A DNA stretch of 16,295 nucleotides, taken from assembly GCA_963580005.1 (NCBI GenBank), contig CAUZJR010000072.1, positions 1 to 16,295 on the forward strand, read 5' to 3'. Below the pieces are notes generated by a model that saw nothing but the letters and a program-made list of their open reading frames with translations, did no database searches and was not told the origin of the DNA. The translations under genes were made by a program, and so were the position numbers. The DNA comes from UBA8437 sp963580005 (lineage in GTDB: Bacteria > Planctomycetota > Planctomycetia > Planctomycetales > Planctomycetaceae). Positions 1 to 8,525 of the stretch are shown here, piece by piece (the stretch's first letter is position 1; every line of letters begins with the position of its first letter).

Positions 1-1
1 C

Positions 2-718
2 ATGACCCAGACCTCACGAGACTATCGTGACTGGAGCAAGCCGGTGCTGTTGAAGTACGCCAAGGGGACACCCAACGAACATCTCTACACCAACACCGTG
101 GGCAACTATCCCGGAGCGGACCACATCCTGCTGGGTTTTCCCACGCGGTACCTGCCCAAGCAGGGGAGCCGGGTCGAGCCGGTACTGATGACCAGTCGGG
201 ACGGCGTCAACTTTCGTCGCTGGCCGAAGGCAGTCGTCCCCGAGACGGCGCCCAAGGACCGGGGAGGCAATCGCAGCAACTACATGACCTGGGGAGTCCT
301 CGAGTTGCCGTCTCGGCCCAACGAGCTTTCGGTGTACGCGACCGAGGCGTACTACGAGGGTCCCGACAGTCGCGTGCGGCGGTTTGTCTTCCGCAAGGAT
401 GGGATCGTCTCGGTGCGAGCTCGACAAGGAGGGCTGACCAGCCGGCCACTGACCTTCAGCGGTCGTCAACTGGTGGTCAACTACCGGTGCTTGACGAAGG
501 GGACCAAGGGTGGCTCGTTGCGGGTTGAACTGCTCGACGCGGCCGGCGATCCGATCGACGGCTTCACTGCCGCCGACTGCGTTTCGTTGACCGGGGATCG
601 CGTGGCAGCGACGGTCGCCTGGAAGGGACAGCGCGGCCTGGCCGGCTTGTCCGGGACACCGGTGAAGCTGCGGTTCGTACTCAAGAACGCCGACCTGTTC
701 TCGATTCGGTTCCAGTAG
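2..718 (+). CDS. Glycoside hydrolase-like beta-propeller protein, C-terminal part (5' truncated)
   Basis: The last 238 residues of a protein whose beginning lies outside the window; the frame is open to the left edge and the ATG at base 2 looks internal. The N-terminal part resembles the last blades of the five-bladed propeller of GH32/GH43/GH68-like planctomycete proteins: a Tyr-Arg-Asp-Trp (YRDW) strand, EHLYTN, the GFPTRY segment and a TSRDGVNF blade motif (residues 64-71). From about residue 130 to the end it looks like an all-beta sandwich with a VELLDAAG strand, as in the C-terminal module of such proteins. By family it would bind or hydrolyse glycans outside the cytoplasm, but no catalytic acid can be placed in the part visible. 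It lies 77 bp upstream of the haem-binding gene on the same strand, so co-transcription is plausible. Substrate unknown. Confidence 0.6.
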   Translation: MTQTSRDYRDWSKPVLLKYAKGTPNEHLYTNTVGNYPGADHILLGFPTRYLPKQGSRVEPVLMTSRDGVNFRRWPKAVVPETAPKDRGGNRSNYMTWGVLELPSRPNELSVYATEAYYEGPDSRVRRFVFRKDGIVSVRARQGGLTSRPLTFSGRQLVVNYRCLTKGTKGGSLRVELLDAAGDPIDGFTAADCVSLTGDRVAATVAWKGQRGLAGLSGTPVKLRFVLKNADLFSIRFQ

Positions 719-795
719 AGTAGAGGCGTGAGACGATGTCGGGCGGCGGGTGAGCCGTTCCACAGGGCACGGCGGATTTCACTCGAGATGGACTC

Positions 796-3700
796 ATGAC
801 CAAGTTCCGCTGCTGCGTTCGAATCGCCGGCCACGTGGCCGCCAGTCTTGTCGTCAGCCTGCTGGCCTGCGACGGAGCTGCTGCTGCGGAGGCGGAGTAC
901 CGATTGACCGACCCGGCGCTTGAGGTCGTCCCGATCGACAGTTCGCCTCGCGAGTCCTTTCTGTCGATGCGTGCCGATGCCAGCGGGCGGCTGTTTGTCG
1001 GAGGCCGCGAGGCGGTGTTCGTCTACGAACCGGATGCCGATTCGAAAGTCACCGGGCTGGGGAAGCGAACCGAGCTCTTCCGGTTCCCGGCCGATTCGTG
1101 GGTCTATGATCTCGAGATCCGTGGCAACGACCTGTACGCGATGACCAACCGTGCGTTGTACCTGTTGCCCGGAGCCGTCACGAAGCGAACCGGGGTTCAG
1201 GCCAAGCGACTGGTCTGGGGCCACCCCGACTATCATCCTCACCAGTGCTTCCACGGCCTGGCGTGGGGTCCCGACGGATACCTCTACCTGTCGTTGGGCG
1301 ACATGCTCGTCTTCTACGGCGATTTCCGTCGCCCCGACCACTGGGGCCACTGGACGTTTTTCTGCCAGCCCGAGGGGACCCGGGTGCCGTATACCGGCGT
1401 CGGTGGGGTCCTAAGATGCCTGCCCGACGGCAGCGACCTGCAGGTCGTGGCCCGCGGCACCCGCAACAGCTGTGGACTGGTCTTCGACAGCCGCTGGAAC
1501 CTGTTCACTCACGACAACGACCACGAGGGCCTGCCGCTGGACTACGTGCCCGGTCGCCTGCTGCACGTGACTCCCGGAGCCGATTTCGGCTGGCCGCGCG
1601 GGTGGATGCCCAGGAAGACTCCTGACCGGGCCGATCTGCTGAAGACGATGGTCGCCGACATGGGCCGAGGAGTCCCGGTCGGGCAGACCTACTACGACGA
1701 GCCGGGGTTGCCCGCGGCGTACCGGGGCAACCTGCTGTTGGCCCGCTGGGGCCGTCGGGCGGTGACCCGGTACGAGGTTCGCCGCCACGGAGCGACGTTC
1801 CAGGCGACCGAGCATGTTCTGCTCGAGGGACTCGACACGGCCCGGCCGGTCGGGGTCGCCGTGGGCCGCGGTGGCAACATCTTTGTCACGCTCGCCTACA
1901 TGGCTCACAACGAGGGGTCACCCGTCTACCGCAGCGACCTGCTGATGATCCGCTCCAGGAACCGCGCCGGCGGCGGCAAGTTCCGGGGTATCGACCTGAT
2001 GCGGGCACAGCCGGGGCGGCTCTTCGCGGAACTCGACAGCGGAGCTTCGTGGCCGGCTCGGCGGGCATATGTCGAGCTGCTGCGGCGGGGCCGCACGGCG
2101 GTCCAGGGCGTCGTCGGTCGACTGATGGCCTCGACCGCGGATCGACCCGAGTATCCTCACCTGGTCTGGCTGGCGGCTCATTCGGCCAGGCACGGTTGGG
2201 TCGATGCCACGCCGGCCCTCGCGCACCTGGTGAAGTTGGCCGGCGACAGGCAATCCCGGGCGAGGCCGGTCGCCGTGCGTGCGTTGGCCGAGTACTTTGC
2301 CGACGAGCCGGGGTTGGCGGCGACCTGGGACGGGTTGCTCGAGGATCGGGATCCGCGGGTGCAGCACTTTGCCGTCATCGCCCAGGCCCGCCGCCGGTTT
2401 CCCAGCCTGGACCGGATCGTGGCCGGGCCCGCACGGTCGGCGGACACCTACATCCGCCAGACCGCGTTTCAGCTGTTGGCACGGAAGGCCTCGTTGAAGG
2501 AACTGGGCGGGTGGGCCGGATCCGACGATGACAAACTGCGGCTGGCGGCGGTGCTGGCCATCGGAACCCGGCTGACGATCCCACCGGCGGTGGGCAAGCT
2601 TCGGCCCGGAGCACCACTGGGCGGCTGGCCCAGCGACAAGGTCTACAAGGTGACCTATGTCGGCGAAACGGTCGACCTGAGGCAGCTGGGGCGAGTCGGA
2701 GTCTTTTCGACAGCCGACCACTGGGCCATCGGAAAGCGGACCCGCGAGCAGGAGACGATGTTCGCGTTGCTCGTCGCGAGGCTGAAGGATCGTTCCGAAG
2801 CGGTCCGCCTGCAGGCGGCTCACTTCCTGTCGCTGACCCGGGATGCCCGCTCGGAACCGCTGGTCGAGGTGGTTCGGGTGCAGAGCCAGCAGCAGCGATT
2901 GAAGCGGGCTCCGATCCGCGGCATCTCAGAACTGTGGGTCGCCGGTCCATTTGACGATCGCGAGGCGGGATTCGAGACGGTGCATCCGCCCGAGACTCGC
3001 GCGGTTGATCTCTCGGCGACCTACAAGGCGGCAGGGCGGACGATCAAGTGGTCGAAGCTGAAGTCGAGCCGGATGTTCGACTTTCACAAGCGGTACGGCG
3101 ACACCGACGGAGCGTCGTGCTACGCCTACCTGCGGCTGATCAGCCCGCGTCGACAGCAGGTGCTGATCACTCCCGGCTCGGACGATGGTCTGAAGGTCTG
3201 GGTCAATGGCAAGGTGGTACACGAACACGACACCGTCCGGGGTGGGCTGCCGTTGCAGGACGTGGTCTTCGCCGAGCTGCAGCCGGGCAGCAACGAGGTG
3301 CTGTTTCGGGTGCGAAATGTCTTTGGCGAACACTGCCTGTACCTGCACTACCGCTCGCTGGGCGGATCGGTGCAGTCGACGCTGCCCGAGCCGCTGGATG
3401 CCGGAGGATTGGCGGCCCGCCTGAAGGAGGCGGTCCGGGGTGGCAAGCAGAAGGTCGGGGCGAAGTTCCTGGCTGTCGATTGGGCCGCCGAAGTGGCTCG
3501 GGGTGACAAGGCTCGAGGCGCAAAGCTGTTTGCCGCATCGGGAATCGGATGTGCAAAGTGCCATGCGGCCCGCGGCCTGGCCGCGGTGCCGGGGGCCCCC
3601 AGCCTGGTCGGGGCCGGGCTGAGATTCACGGTGCCGTACCTGGTCGAGAGTGTGCTGCTGCCCAATCGCAAGATCTCTCCCGTCTTTCGCTCGTCGGTCA

Positions 3701-3912
3701 TCGTCACCAAGAGCGGCAAGACCGTGACCGGCCTGGTCGTGGGCGAAACCGGCGAGGCTCTGACCGTGCTGACCTCCGAAGCGAAGCGGGTCGAGATTCC
3801 CCGTGCCGAGATCGAGATGCGGAAGACTCAAAACGTCTCGTCGATGCCGCCGGGACTGGTCAAGAGTCCCGAAGAACTCCGCGACCTGATCGCCTACCTG
3901 CTGTCGCAGTGA
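796..3912 (+). CDS. PVC-type haem-binding CxxCH protein with propeller, HEAT-like and beta-sandwich domains
   Basis: Exported 1038-residue mosaic. A signal peptide occupies about residues 1-31; LLAC (22-25) could be a lipobox, or cleavage may follow the Ala run at 28-31. Residues about 35-395 look like a sugar-dehydrogenase/NHL-type beta-propeller (GPDGYLYLSLGD, later NSCGLVFD and DFGWPRG). Residues about 400-690 are helical and HEAT-like (DRDPRVQHFAV, DRSEAVRLQAA). Residues about 705-865 form a PA14/CBM-like beta-sandwich (ELWVAGPF, GSDDGLKVWVNG). The C-terminal 140 residues match the planctomycete putative haem-binding domain (TIGR02603-like): CAKCH at 919-923 for covalent haem c and axial His, with Met1017 in SSMPPGL as likely distal ligand. 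This architecture is common and highly paralogous in planctomycetes. An electron-transfer or sugar-oxidising role outside the cytoplasm is inferred. The upstream ATG at 788 closes after three codons, and no strong ribosome-binding site is seen. It ends 9 bp from a convergent gene. Confidence 0.85.
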   Translation: MTKFRCCVRIAGHVAASLVVSLLACDGAAAAEAEYRLTDPALEVVPIDSSPRESFLSMRADASGRLFVGGREAVFVYEPDADSKVTGLGKRTELFRFPADSWVYDLEIRGNDLYAMTNRALYLLPGAVTKRTGVQAKRLVWGHPDYHPHQCFHGLAWGPDGYLYLSLGDMLVFYGDFRRPDHWGHWTFFCQPEGTRVPYTGVGGVLRCLPDGSDLQVVARGTRNSCGLVFDSRWNLFTHDNDHEGLPLDYVPGRLLHVTPGADFGWPRGWMPRKTPDRADLLKTMVADMGRGVPVGQTYYDEPGLPAAYRGNLLLARWGRRAVTRYEVRRHGATFQATEHVLLEGLDTARPVGVAVGRGGNIFVTLAYMAHNEGSPVYRSDLLMIRSRNRAGGGKFRGIDLMRAQPGRLFAELDSGASWPARRAYVELLRRGRTAVQGVVGRLMASTADRPEYPHLVWLAAHSARHGWVDATPALAHLVKLAGDRQSRARPVAVRALAEYFADEPGLAATWDGLLEDRDPRVQHFAVIAQARRRFPSLDRIVAGPARSADTYIRQTAFQLLARKASLKELGGWAGSDDDKLRLAAVLAIGTRLTIPPAVGKLRPGAPLGGWPSDKVYKVTYVGETVDLRQLGRVGVFSTADHWAIGKRTREQETMFALLVARLKDRSEAVRLQAAHFLSLTRDARSEPLVEVVRVQSQQQRLKRAPIRGISELWVAGPFDDREAGFETVHPPETRAVDLSATYKAAGRTIKWSKLKSSRMFDFHKRYGDTDGASCYAYLRLISPRRQQVLITPGSDDGLKVWVNGKVVHEHDTVRGGLPLQDVVFAELQPGSNEVLFRVRNVFGEHCLYLHYRSLGGSVQSTLPEPLDAGGLAARLKEAVRGGKQKVGAKFLAVDWAAEVARGDKARGAKLFAASGIGCAKCHAARGLAAVPGAPSLVGAGLRFTVPYLVESVLLPNRKISPVFRSSVIVTKSGKTVTGLVVGETGEALTVLTSEAKRVEIPRAEIEMRKTQNVSSMPPGLVKSPEELRDLIAYLLSQ

Positions 3913-3921
3913 GGCGACGGG

Positions 3922-5268
3922 TCAGGCCAGCTCGATCGGCCGCCTGGCATCACCGAAGCGGGTGATGTCGACGCCCAGTCGCTGCAGCAGGGCCAGGTGC
4001 AGTCGCGACATCGACACGGCACTGCGAGGTTTCAGCAACATTCCGCCCCGGATCGTCCCTCCACCTCCGCCGGCCAGCAGCAGCGGGAGGTTGGCTTCGG
4101 CATGCGCGTGTCCGTCGGCGAGGCTCGAGCCGTAGACGATCATCGAGTTGTCCAGCAGCGTCCGTTCGCCCTCGGAGATCGATTTCAGCCGGCCCAGGAA
4201 CCAGGCGACCTGTTGGTGGTGCCAACCGGTGACGAGGTTGTACATCTGTTTCTTCTGGGCCGCCGACTTCCACGAAGTGATGCCATCGTCGTCCTCGGTC
4301 TTGCCGTCGTAGTCTTTCCAGTGCGAGAGGGCGTGCCAGGTCCCCTGGACTCCGTCGACGAAGCTGCAGTAGCGGTTGCTCTGGCCGTGGTCGAGCATGA
4401 AGGTCGAGACACGGGTCGCGTCGGCCCAGAAGGCCAGCACGATCATCTCGAGCATCACCCTGAGATATTCGCGGTGCGAGGTGGGGATTGCCGGCCCGGG
4501 TCGCCGGGGCGGGTGCGGCAGGCCCGTGGCGCGGTTGGCCTGCCGGTCGGCGAACTCGAGCCGCCGTTCGATGCTGCGGATCGACTCGAGGTATTCGTCG
4601 AGCTTGCGTCTGTCGGCGAAGCTGCCGCGTCGCTTCAGGGACCTGGCGTCGTCACCGACGAGGTCGAGAATCGAGCGTTCAGGATCGGCGGCGGTCCCGC
4701 GGCGAAACATCCGATCGAAGATCACTCGCGGCTCGATGTCCCTGGGAGCGGGGGTATTGTGCGAGGACCAGGAGAGCGTGTTGCGGACCAGGCTGTTGCT
4801 GAAGAAGCCCTCGCCGCGAAGTGACAGTTCCAGCGACGGCAGCAGTGTCTTGTGTCCGATGCTGCGGGCTGCGAGCTGGTCGGCCGAGGTGCCTCCGGCA
4901 TCGATCCGGCGTTCGCTGTAGTCTCCGGCGGTCAGCCAGGTCGCGGTACCGGCCCCGTGGCCGTTGCCCTCGGGTGTCCACATGTTGCGGATGACCGTCA
5001 GCTGGTCCTGGTAGGGCTGCAGGGGTGCCATATGGCGATTGAGACGAGTGATCTGGCCGTTGCGATCGACCGCTTGCGGGTCCCAGGCCCCGTCGGCCAC
5101 GCCATTGGGAAAATAGAGGTAGGCCAGTCGACGGGGTGAGGCCGATTCGGCGTCGGTGGGTGCGGCTGCTTCGGTCGAGGGACTCATCACGTCCAGCAGC
5201 GGCAGCGCCACCGCCGCGCCGGTTCCCTGCAACATGCTGCGGCGTGAGATGGCATAACGGTGGGTCAT
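3922..5268 (-). CDS. DUF1552 family protein, Tat-exported
   Basis: 448 residues. The start at 5268 is preferred over an in-frame ATG 19 codons upstream: it places a twin-arginine signal at the N terminus (SRR at 8-10, then GTGAAVALPLL, Ala-rich cleavage region about 34-36) and has AGAGG seven bases upstream. Family marks are YFPNGV and WDP near the N terminus, HGAG and TATWLT, RRIDAGGTSADQLAA, PSLELSL, an HxxSH segment, YGSSLADGHAHAEANLP, and the closing LLQRLGVDITRFGD. Length is close to the family norm. DUF1552 is usually described by an HxxSHH motif; here residues 312-317 read H-A-L-S-H-W. Function is not established; the family is exported and abundant in planctomycetes, often next to cytochrome-like DUF1592/DUF1588 proteins, which are absent here. 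It is convergent with the haem protein and divergent from the DUF1549 operon. Confidence 0.9.
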   Translation of the reverse strand: MTHRYAISRRSMLQGTGAAVALPLLDVMSPSTEAAAPTDAESASPRRLAYLYFPNGVADGAWDPQAVDRNGQITRLNRHMAPLQPYQDQLTVIRNMWTPEGNGHGAGTATWLTAGDYSERRIDAGGTSADQLAARSIGHKTLLPSLELSLRGEGFFSNSLVRNTLSWSSHNTPAPRDIEPRVIFDRMFRRGTAADPERSILDLVGDDARSLKRRGSFADRRKLDEYLESIRSIERRLEFADRQANRATGLPHPPRRPGPAIPTSHREYLRVMLEMIVLAFWADATRVSTFMLDHGQSNRYCSFVDGVQGTWHALSHWKDYDGKTEDDDGITSWKSAAQKKQMYNLVTGWHHQQVAWFLGRLKSISEGERTLLDNSMIVYGSSLADGHAHAEANLPLLLAGGGGGTIRGGMLLKPRSAVSMSRLHLALLQRLGVDITRFGDARRPIELA

Positions 5269-5295
5269 GGCCTGGCCTCTGAATTCGATCAGAGG

Positions 5296-5325
5296 ATTGT
5301 ATCGGTCGTTTCCATCAGCGAACAA
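5296..5325 (-). promoter_or_regulatory. Possible sigma70-like promoter for the DUF1552 gene
   Basis: On the minus strand, TTGTTC (5325-5320) and TACAAT (5301-5296) are separated by 18 bp. TACAAT matches the -10 consensus in five of six bases; the -35 matches only three. Initiation would fall about 20 bases before the start at 5268. This lies in the divergent intergenic region 5269-5431. It rests on consensus matching only, and planctomycete promoters are poorly characterised. Confidence 0.3.
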
Positions 5326-5370
5326 CGGCCGATCGGGTCATGCCGTATGATGTCGGCTCGGGCACTCCCG

Positions 5371-5399
5371 TCGACCGGGGTCAGTTGGTGTCGTAGGAT
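5371..5399 (+). promoter_or_regulatory. Possible sigma70-like promoter for the DUF1549 operon
   Basis: TCGACC (5371-5376) and TAGGAT (5394-5399) are 17 bp apart, each matching consensus in four of six bases. Transcription would begin about 25 bases before the TTG start at 5432. The site is in the same divergent region as the candidate promoter facing left. Weak evidence; consensus match only. Confidence 0.22.
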
Positions 5400-5419
5400 G
5401 GTGCGAGTGTCTGGTTGAT

Positions 5420-5423
5420 GAGG
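5420..5423 (+). promoter_or_regulatory. Ribosome-binding site supporting a TTG start
   Basis: GAGG within TGATGAGG lies 8 bases before the TTG at 5432. The only nearby ATG (5418) is in another frame and would not give the DUF1549 protein. No in-frame ATG or GTG closer to this site gives a signal peptide, so the site favours TTG as the real start. Confidence 0.5.
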
Positions 5424-5431
5424 TCTCGAGT

Positions 5432-7207
5432 TTGTCGCCGTTGGCAACACATTTGTTTCGGCTGTTGGCCTGGTCTCTGCTGCTGGTCGGGGTGGTTCCT
5501 CATGCCGGAGCGGCCGGGACCCCGTTTCCCGATCAGATCGACCGGATCCTCGATGCGGCTCACCAGGCCAAAGGCCTGCAGCCGGCGGAGGAGGCCGATG
5601 ACGAGGAATTTGTGAGACGGGTGTATCTGGATCTGGCCGGCGTGGTGCCGACGCCCGGTCAGGCTCGCGAGTTTTTTGAGGATGCGGCCGAGGGAAAACG
5701 CGAGAGGCTGATCGATCGGCTGCTGGCGGCTCCGACATTTTCGCTGCAGATGGCCCGGGTGTTCGACGCGATGCTGGTCGAACGACGGGTGGCCACGATC
5801 CCGTCCTACGACTTCAAGCCGGCCCAGTGGCAGGACTGGCTGGCCACGGCGTTTCGTAAGAACATGTCGTGGGATCGCCTGGCGGCGGCGATGCTGCAAA
5901 GTGACGGAACGAGCGACATGGGGGCTGCTGCCGCGAGATTCTACCTGGTTCGCGACGTCGAACCTCACCTGGTTGCACGCGACATCGGCCGGCTGTTCCT
6001 GGGAAAGGACCTGCAATGTGCCCAGTGTCACGATGATCCCAGGATCAAGACCTATCTCCAGGCCGACTACTACGGCCTGTACGCGTTCGTCAGCCGGCTG
6101 AAGCATTTCCGGGACGACAAGCAGAAGCTGAACTTCGTCACCGAAACGGCCGCCGGCGACGTGTCGTTCACCTCCGCGTTCAGCGGTGAGATGGGCAAGA
6201 CCAACCCCCTGTTGCCCGGTGGCGAGATGATCGCCGATCCGACCCTGGTCAAGGGCCAGGAATACCGGGTCAAACCCGAGAAGGGCCGGATGGGGGTTCC
6301 GACCTACAGCCGCCGACTGCAATTGGCTCGACAGCTGCCTCGGAAACAGACCTCAGGATTCTCCAGAAACATCGCCAACCGGCTCTGGGCCCAGATGCTG
6401 GGGCGGGGACTGGTCCACCCCCTGGACATGCATCATCCCGACAACCCCCCGTCTCATCCCGAATTGCTCGAAGGGCTGAGCGCGAGATTCGAGGCGACCG
6501 GTTACGACATTCGTGGGCTGTTGCGTGAGATTGCTCTGACACGGGCGTACCAGCGATCGAGCCGGTTGCCCGAGGGTGCCGATCCGAAGCGACCGCCGGC
6601 GGCCAGCGACTTCGTCGTGGCTGCGTTACGCCCGTTGACGCCCGAACAGCTGGGGTGGAGCGTGCTGCAGGTTACCGGCCGGTTGTCCTCGCGGATCCAG
6701 CGATACGACAGGAAGCTGAAGGAAGCGGCCGACAAGAAGCCCGACACGGCATCTGGCAAGACATCCGAACAGGCACAGCCCGCCGGTGACTCGCGTGCCA
6801 CGTCGGGTCTGGATGAGCGGAACTGGCAGGCGCATCGCCAGGCATACGGCGAGCTGGCAGGTGAGCTGACCGGCCTGTTCACGGTATTTTCTCCGTTGCC
6901 CGGTCAGCCTGACAACGGCTTTCAGCCATCGGTCGACCAGGCATTGTTCCTGCTCAACAGCGAACAGATGGTCAAGTTCACCCGGGACGTTCCGCTGCTG
7001 GATCGTCTGACTCGCCTGGCCGACAAGCCCGATGACCTGGCCACCGAGTTGTACCTCTCGATCCTGGCTCGCCGGCCTGCCGACGAGGAACGGCAGCAGG
7101 TGGCCGGTTTGCTGGAGGGCCGTCAGACTGCTGAGGAGCGTCGGAAGGTGATTCGTCGGATCACCTGGGGGTTGCTGGTCTCGGCGGAGTTTCGTCTGAA
7201 TCACTGA
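5432..7207 (+). CDS. DUF1549/DUF1553 domain protein without N-terminal cytochrome domain
   Basis: 591 residues from a TTG start. Hydrophobic signal peptide at 1-27 with a likely Ala-x-Ala cleavage (HAGAAG). DUF1549 runs from about 32 to 235: RRVYLDLAGVVPTPGQA, then LDRLLAA-like IDRLLAAPTF, and its terminal haem-like motif C196-A-Q-C-H200 followed by DDP. DUF1553 covers about 285-590: RNIANRLWAQMLGRGLVHP, PSHPELLEGL, TRAYQRSSR, NSEQ near 507 and the final SAEFRLNH. Many family members carry a PSCyt1 cytochrome domain before DUF1549; here the signal peptide leads almost straight into DUF1549, so only one CxxCH is present. A charged Lys/Ala/Gln-rich linker (about 427-460) interrupts DUF1553. First gene of an operon; the DUF1501 gene follows after 19 bp. 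The pair is a standard planctomycete unit, presumed periplasmic, with unproven function. Confidence 0.9.
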   Translation: MSPLATHLFRLLAWSLLLVGVVPHAGAAGTPFPDQIDRILDAAHQAKGLQPAEEADDEEFVRRVYLDLAGVVPTPGQAREFFEDAAEGKRERLIDRLLAAPTFSLQMARVFDAMLVERRVATIPSYDFKPAQWQDWLATAFRKNMSWDRLAAAMLQSDGTSDMGAAAARFYLVRDVEPHLVARDIGRLFLGKDLQCAQCHDDPRIKTYLQADYYGLYAFVSRLKHFRDDKQKLNFVTETAAGDVSFTSAFSGEMGKTNPLLPGGEMIADPTLVKGQEYRVKPEKGRMGVPTYSRRLQLARQLPRKQTSGFSRNIANRLWAQMLGRGLVHPLDMHHPDNPPSHPELLEGLSARFEATGYDIRGLLREIALTRAYQRSSRLPEGADPKRPPAASDFVVAALRPLTPEQLGWSVLQVTGRLSSRIQRYDRKLKEAADKKPDTASGKTSEQAQPAGDSRATSGLDERNWQAHRQAYGELAGELTGLFTVFSPLPGQPDNGFQPSVDQALFLLNSEQMVKFTRDVPLLDRLTRLADKPDDLATELYLSILARRPADEERQQVAGLLEGRQTAEERRKVIRRITWGLLVSAEFRLNH

Positions 7208-7226
7208 GCGGGGGGGAGAGTACGAC

Positions 7227-8525
7227 GTGCGGGGACTGGGTCAATCACAGCGGCACGAGGGGGTCGGCACGAGCCCAGGCGTACAGCTCGTCTCTCGACG
7301 TGGCCTATTGCGGACCACGCTCGGTGGTGCCGCGGGTGCCACTCTGCTGGGGCAAAGCGTCCAGGCGGCTCCCCCGCTGCCTGCGCCCAGGAAACTGCTG
7401 TTGCTGTTTCTCTCGGGCGGGGCCAGCCAGCTGGAGACCTTCGATCCCAAGCCCGAGTCCAGGTACGGCGGCCCATTTCGTCCGATCGCGACTTCGATTC
7501 CAGGGACCCAGATCGGCGAGCTGCTGCCTCATACAGCCACGATCCTCGATCGCCTGGCGGTGATCCGCAGCGTGAATACCGGTGAGACCAGTCACTTTCG
7601 AGGCCACTACCTGCTGCAATCGGGACGCAAGGTGCCTGGGTATCCGGTACTCGGTTCGGCGATGGCCCGGTTGCTGGAGCGGCCCGGAGACGAGTTGCCC
7701 GGCTACGTGACCCTGCGCAGGCATAATCCTCAGGCCTACACCGATGTCGGCGATGCAGGGTTCCTGGGTCCACGCTACGAGGGCGTCATGCTCATCGACG
7801 GCAAGCCGCCGGCCAATATCACCCGTCCCGACACGATCGATCCTGCTGCGGCCAAGACCCGGGATCAGATTCGCCAATTGACCAACCGGCGGTTTCTGGA
7901 GCGACGGGTGCCGCGGTCGATCCAGTCGTATGCGGACAGCTACCGGAAGGCCGACGCGTTGATGCGGCGACGCGAGGTGTTTGATCTGCAGCGCGAGTCG
8001 GCTGCGGATCGCGAGCGGTACGGTGACCACCACTTCGGTCGTAATTGTCTGCTGGCCCGGCGGTTGCTGGAAGCGGGTGTGCACTGTGTGAAGGTGGCCC
8101 ATCATGACTGGGACGCTCACTTCGAGAACTTCCACTGGCAGCGGCAGCGGTGTCTTGAGTTCGACCGCACGTTCGTGACCCTGCTGAATGATTTCCGCGA
8201 TCGTGGCCTGCTCGACGAGACCCTGGTCGTGATCATGGGTGAGATGGGACGCACGCCACGCATCAATTACTACGGCGGCCGTGACCACTGGGGAGATGCC
8301 TGGTCGATGGCGTTGGCCGGGTGCGGGATCAAGCCGGGCGTGGTGCTGGGCAAGACCAACGCCCTGGGGACCGAAGTGGTCGACGGGGCCGTCGATGCCG
8401 GGGACCTGTTCCACACGTTCCTGGCCGCGATGGGGCTGGATCCGAAGGGGAATTACCAGGTCGGTGGCCGCGACAACCCGATCGCTGATCCTGCCATGTC
8501 GGCCATCAGGGAGGTGCTGGCCTGA
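7227..8525 (+). CDS. DUF1501 family protein, Tat-exported
   Basis: 432 residues from GTG at 7227, with GGAG (7215-7218) eight bases upstream. A twin-arginine signal (V-S-R-R-G-L-L, Arg24-Arg25) precedes a Gly/Ala-rich hydrophobic stretch ending near VQAAPP. DUF1501 belongs to the alkaline phosphatase/sulfatase-like fold group. Visible family motifs are FLSGGASQLETFDPKP near the N terminus, HFRGHY, FLGPRYEG, DWDAHFENF, and the C-terminal MGEMGRTPRIN followed by GRDHWG with His354. These Asp and His residues sit where metal ligands occur in the fold, but no enzymatic activity is established for the family. It follows DUF1549/DUF1553 by 19 bp and overlaps the next gene by one base (TGATG at 8523-8527), so the three are probably one transcript with translational coupling. 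Length is normal. Confidence 0.92.
   Translation: MRGLGQSQRHEGVGTSPGVQLVSRRGLLRTTLGGAAGATLLGQSVQAAPPLPAPRKLLLLFLSGGASQLETFDPKPESRYGGPFRPIATSIPGTQIGELLPHTATILDRLAVIRSVNTGETSHFRGHYLLQSGRKVPGYPVLGSAMARLLERPGDELPGYVTLRRHNPQAYTDVGDAGFLGPRYEGVMLIDGKPPANITRPDTIDPAAAKTRDQIRQLTNRRFLERRVPRSIQSYADSYRKADALMRRREVFDLQRESAADRERYGDHHFGRNCLLARRLLEAGVHCVKVAHHDWDAHFENFHWQRQRCLEFDRTFVTLLNDFRDRGLLDETLVVIMGEMGRTPRINYYGGRDHWGDAWSMALAGCGIKPGVVLGKTNALGTEVVDGAVDAGDLFHTFLAAMGLDPKGNYQVGGRDNPIADPAMSAIREVLA

Noticed and set aside
2926..3831. Antisense open frames of about 300 residues opposite the haem protein (also 1918-2823)
   Set aside because: No motifs or start signals, and the sense strand shows continuous domain structure including CxxCH.
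7305..8414. Long minus-strand open frame opposite DUF1501
   Set aside because: No family resemblance and it lies wholly inside a well-supported DUF1501 gene; typical of GC-rich antisense frames.
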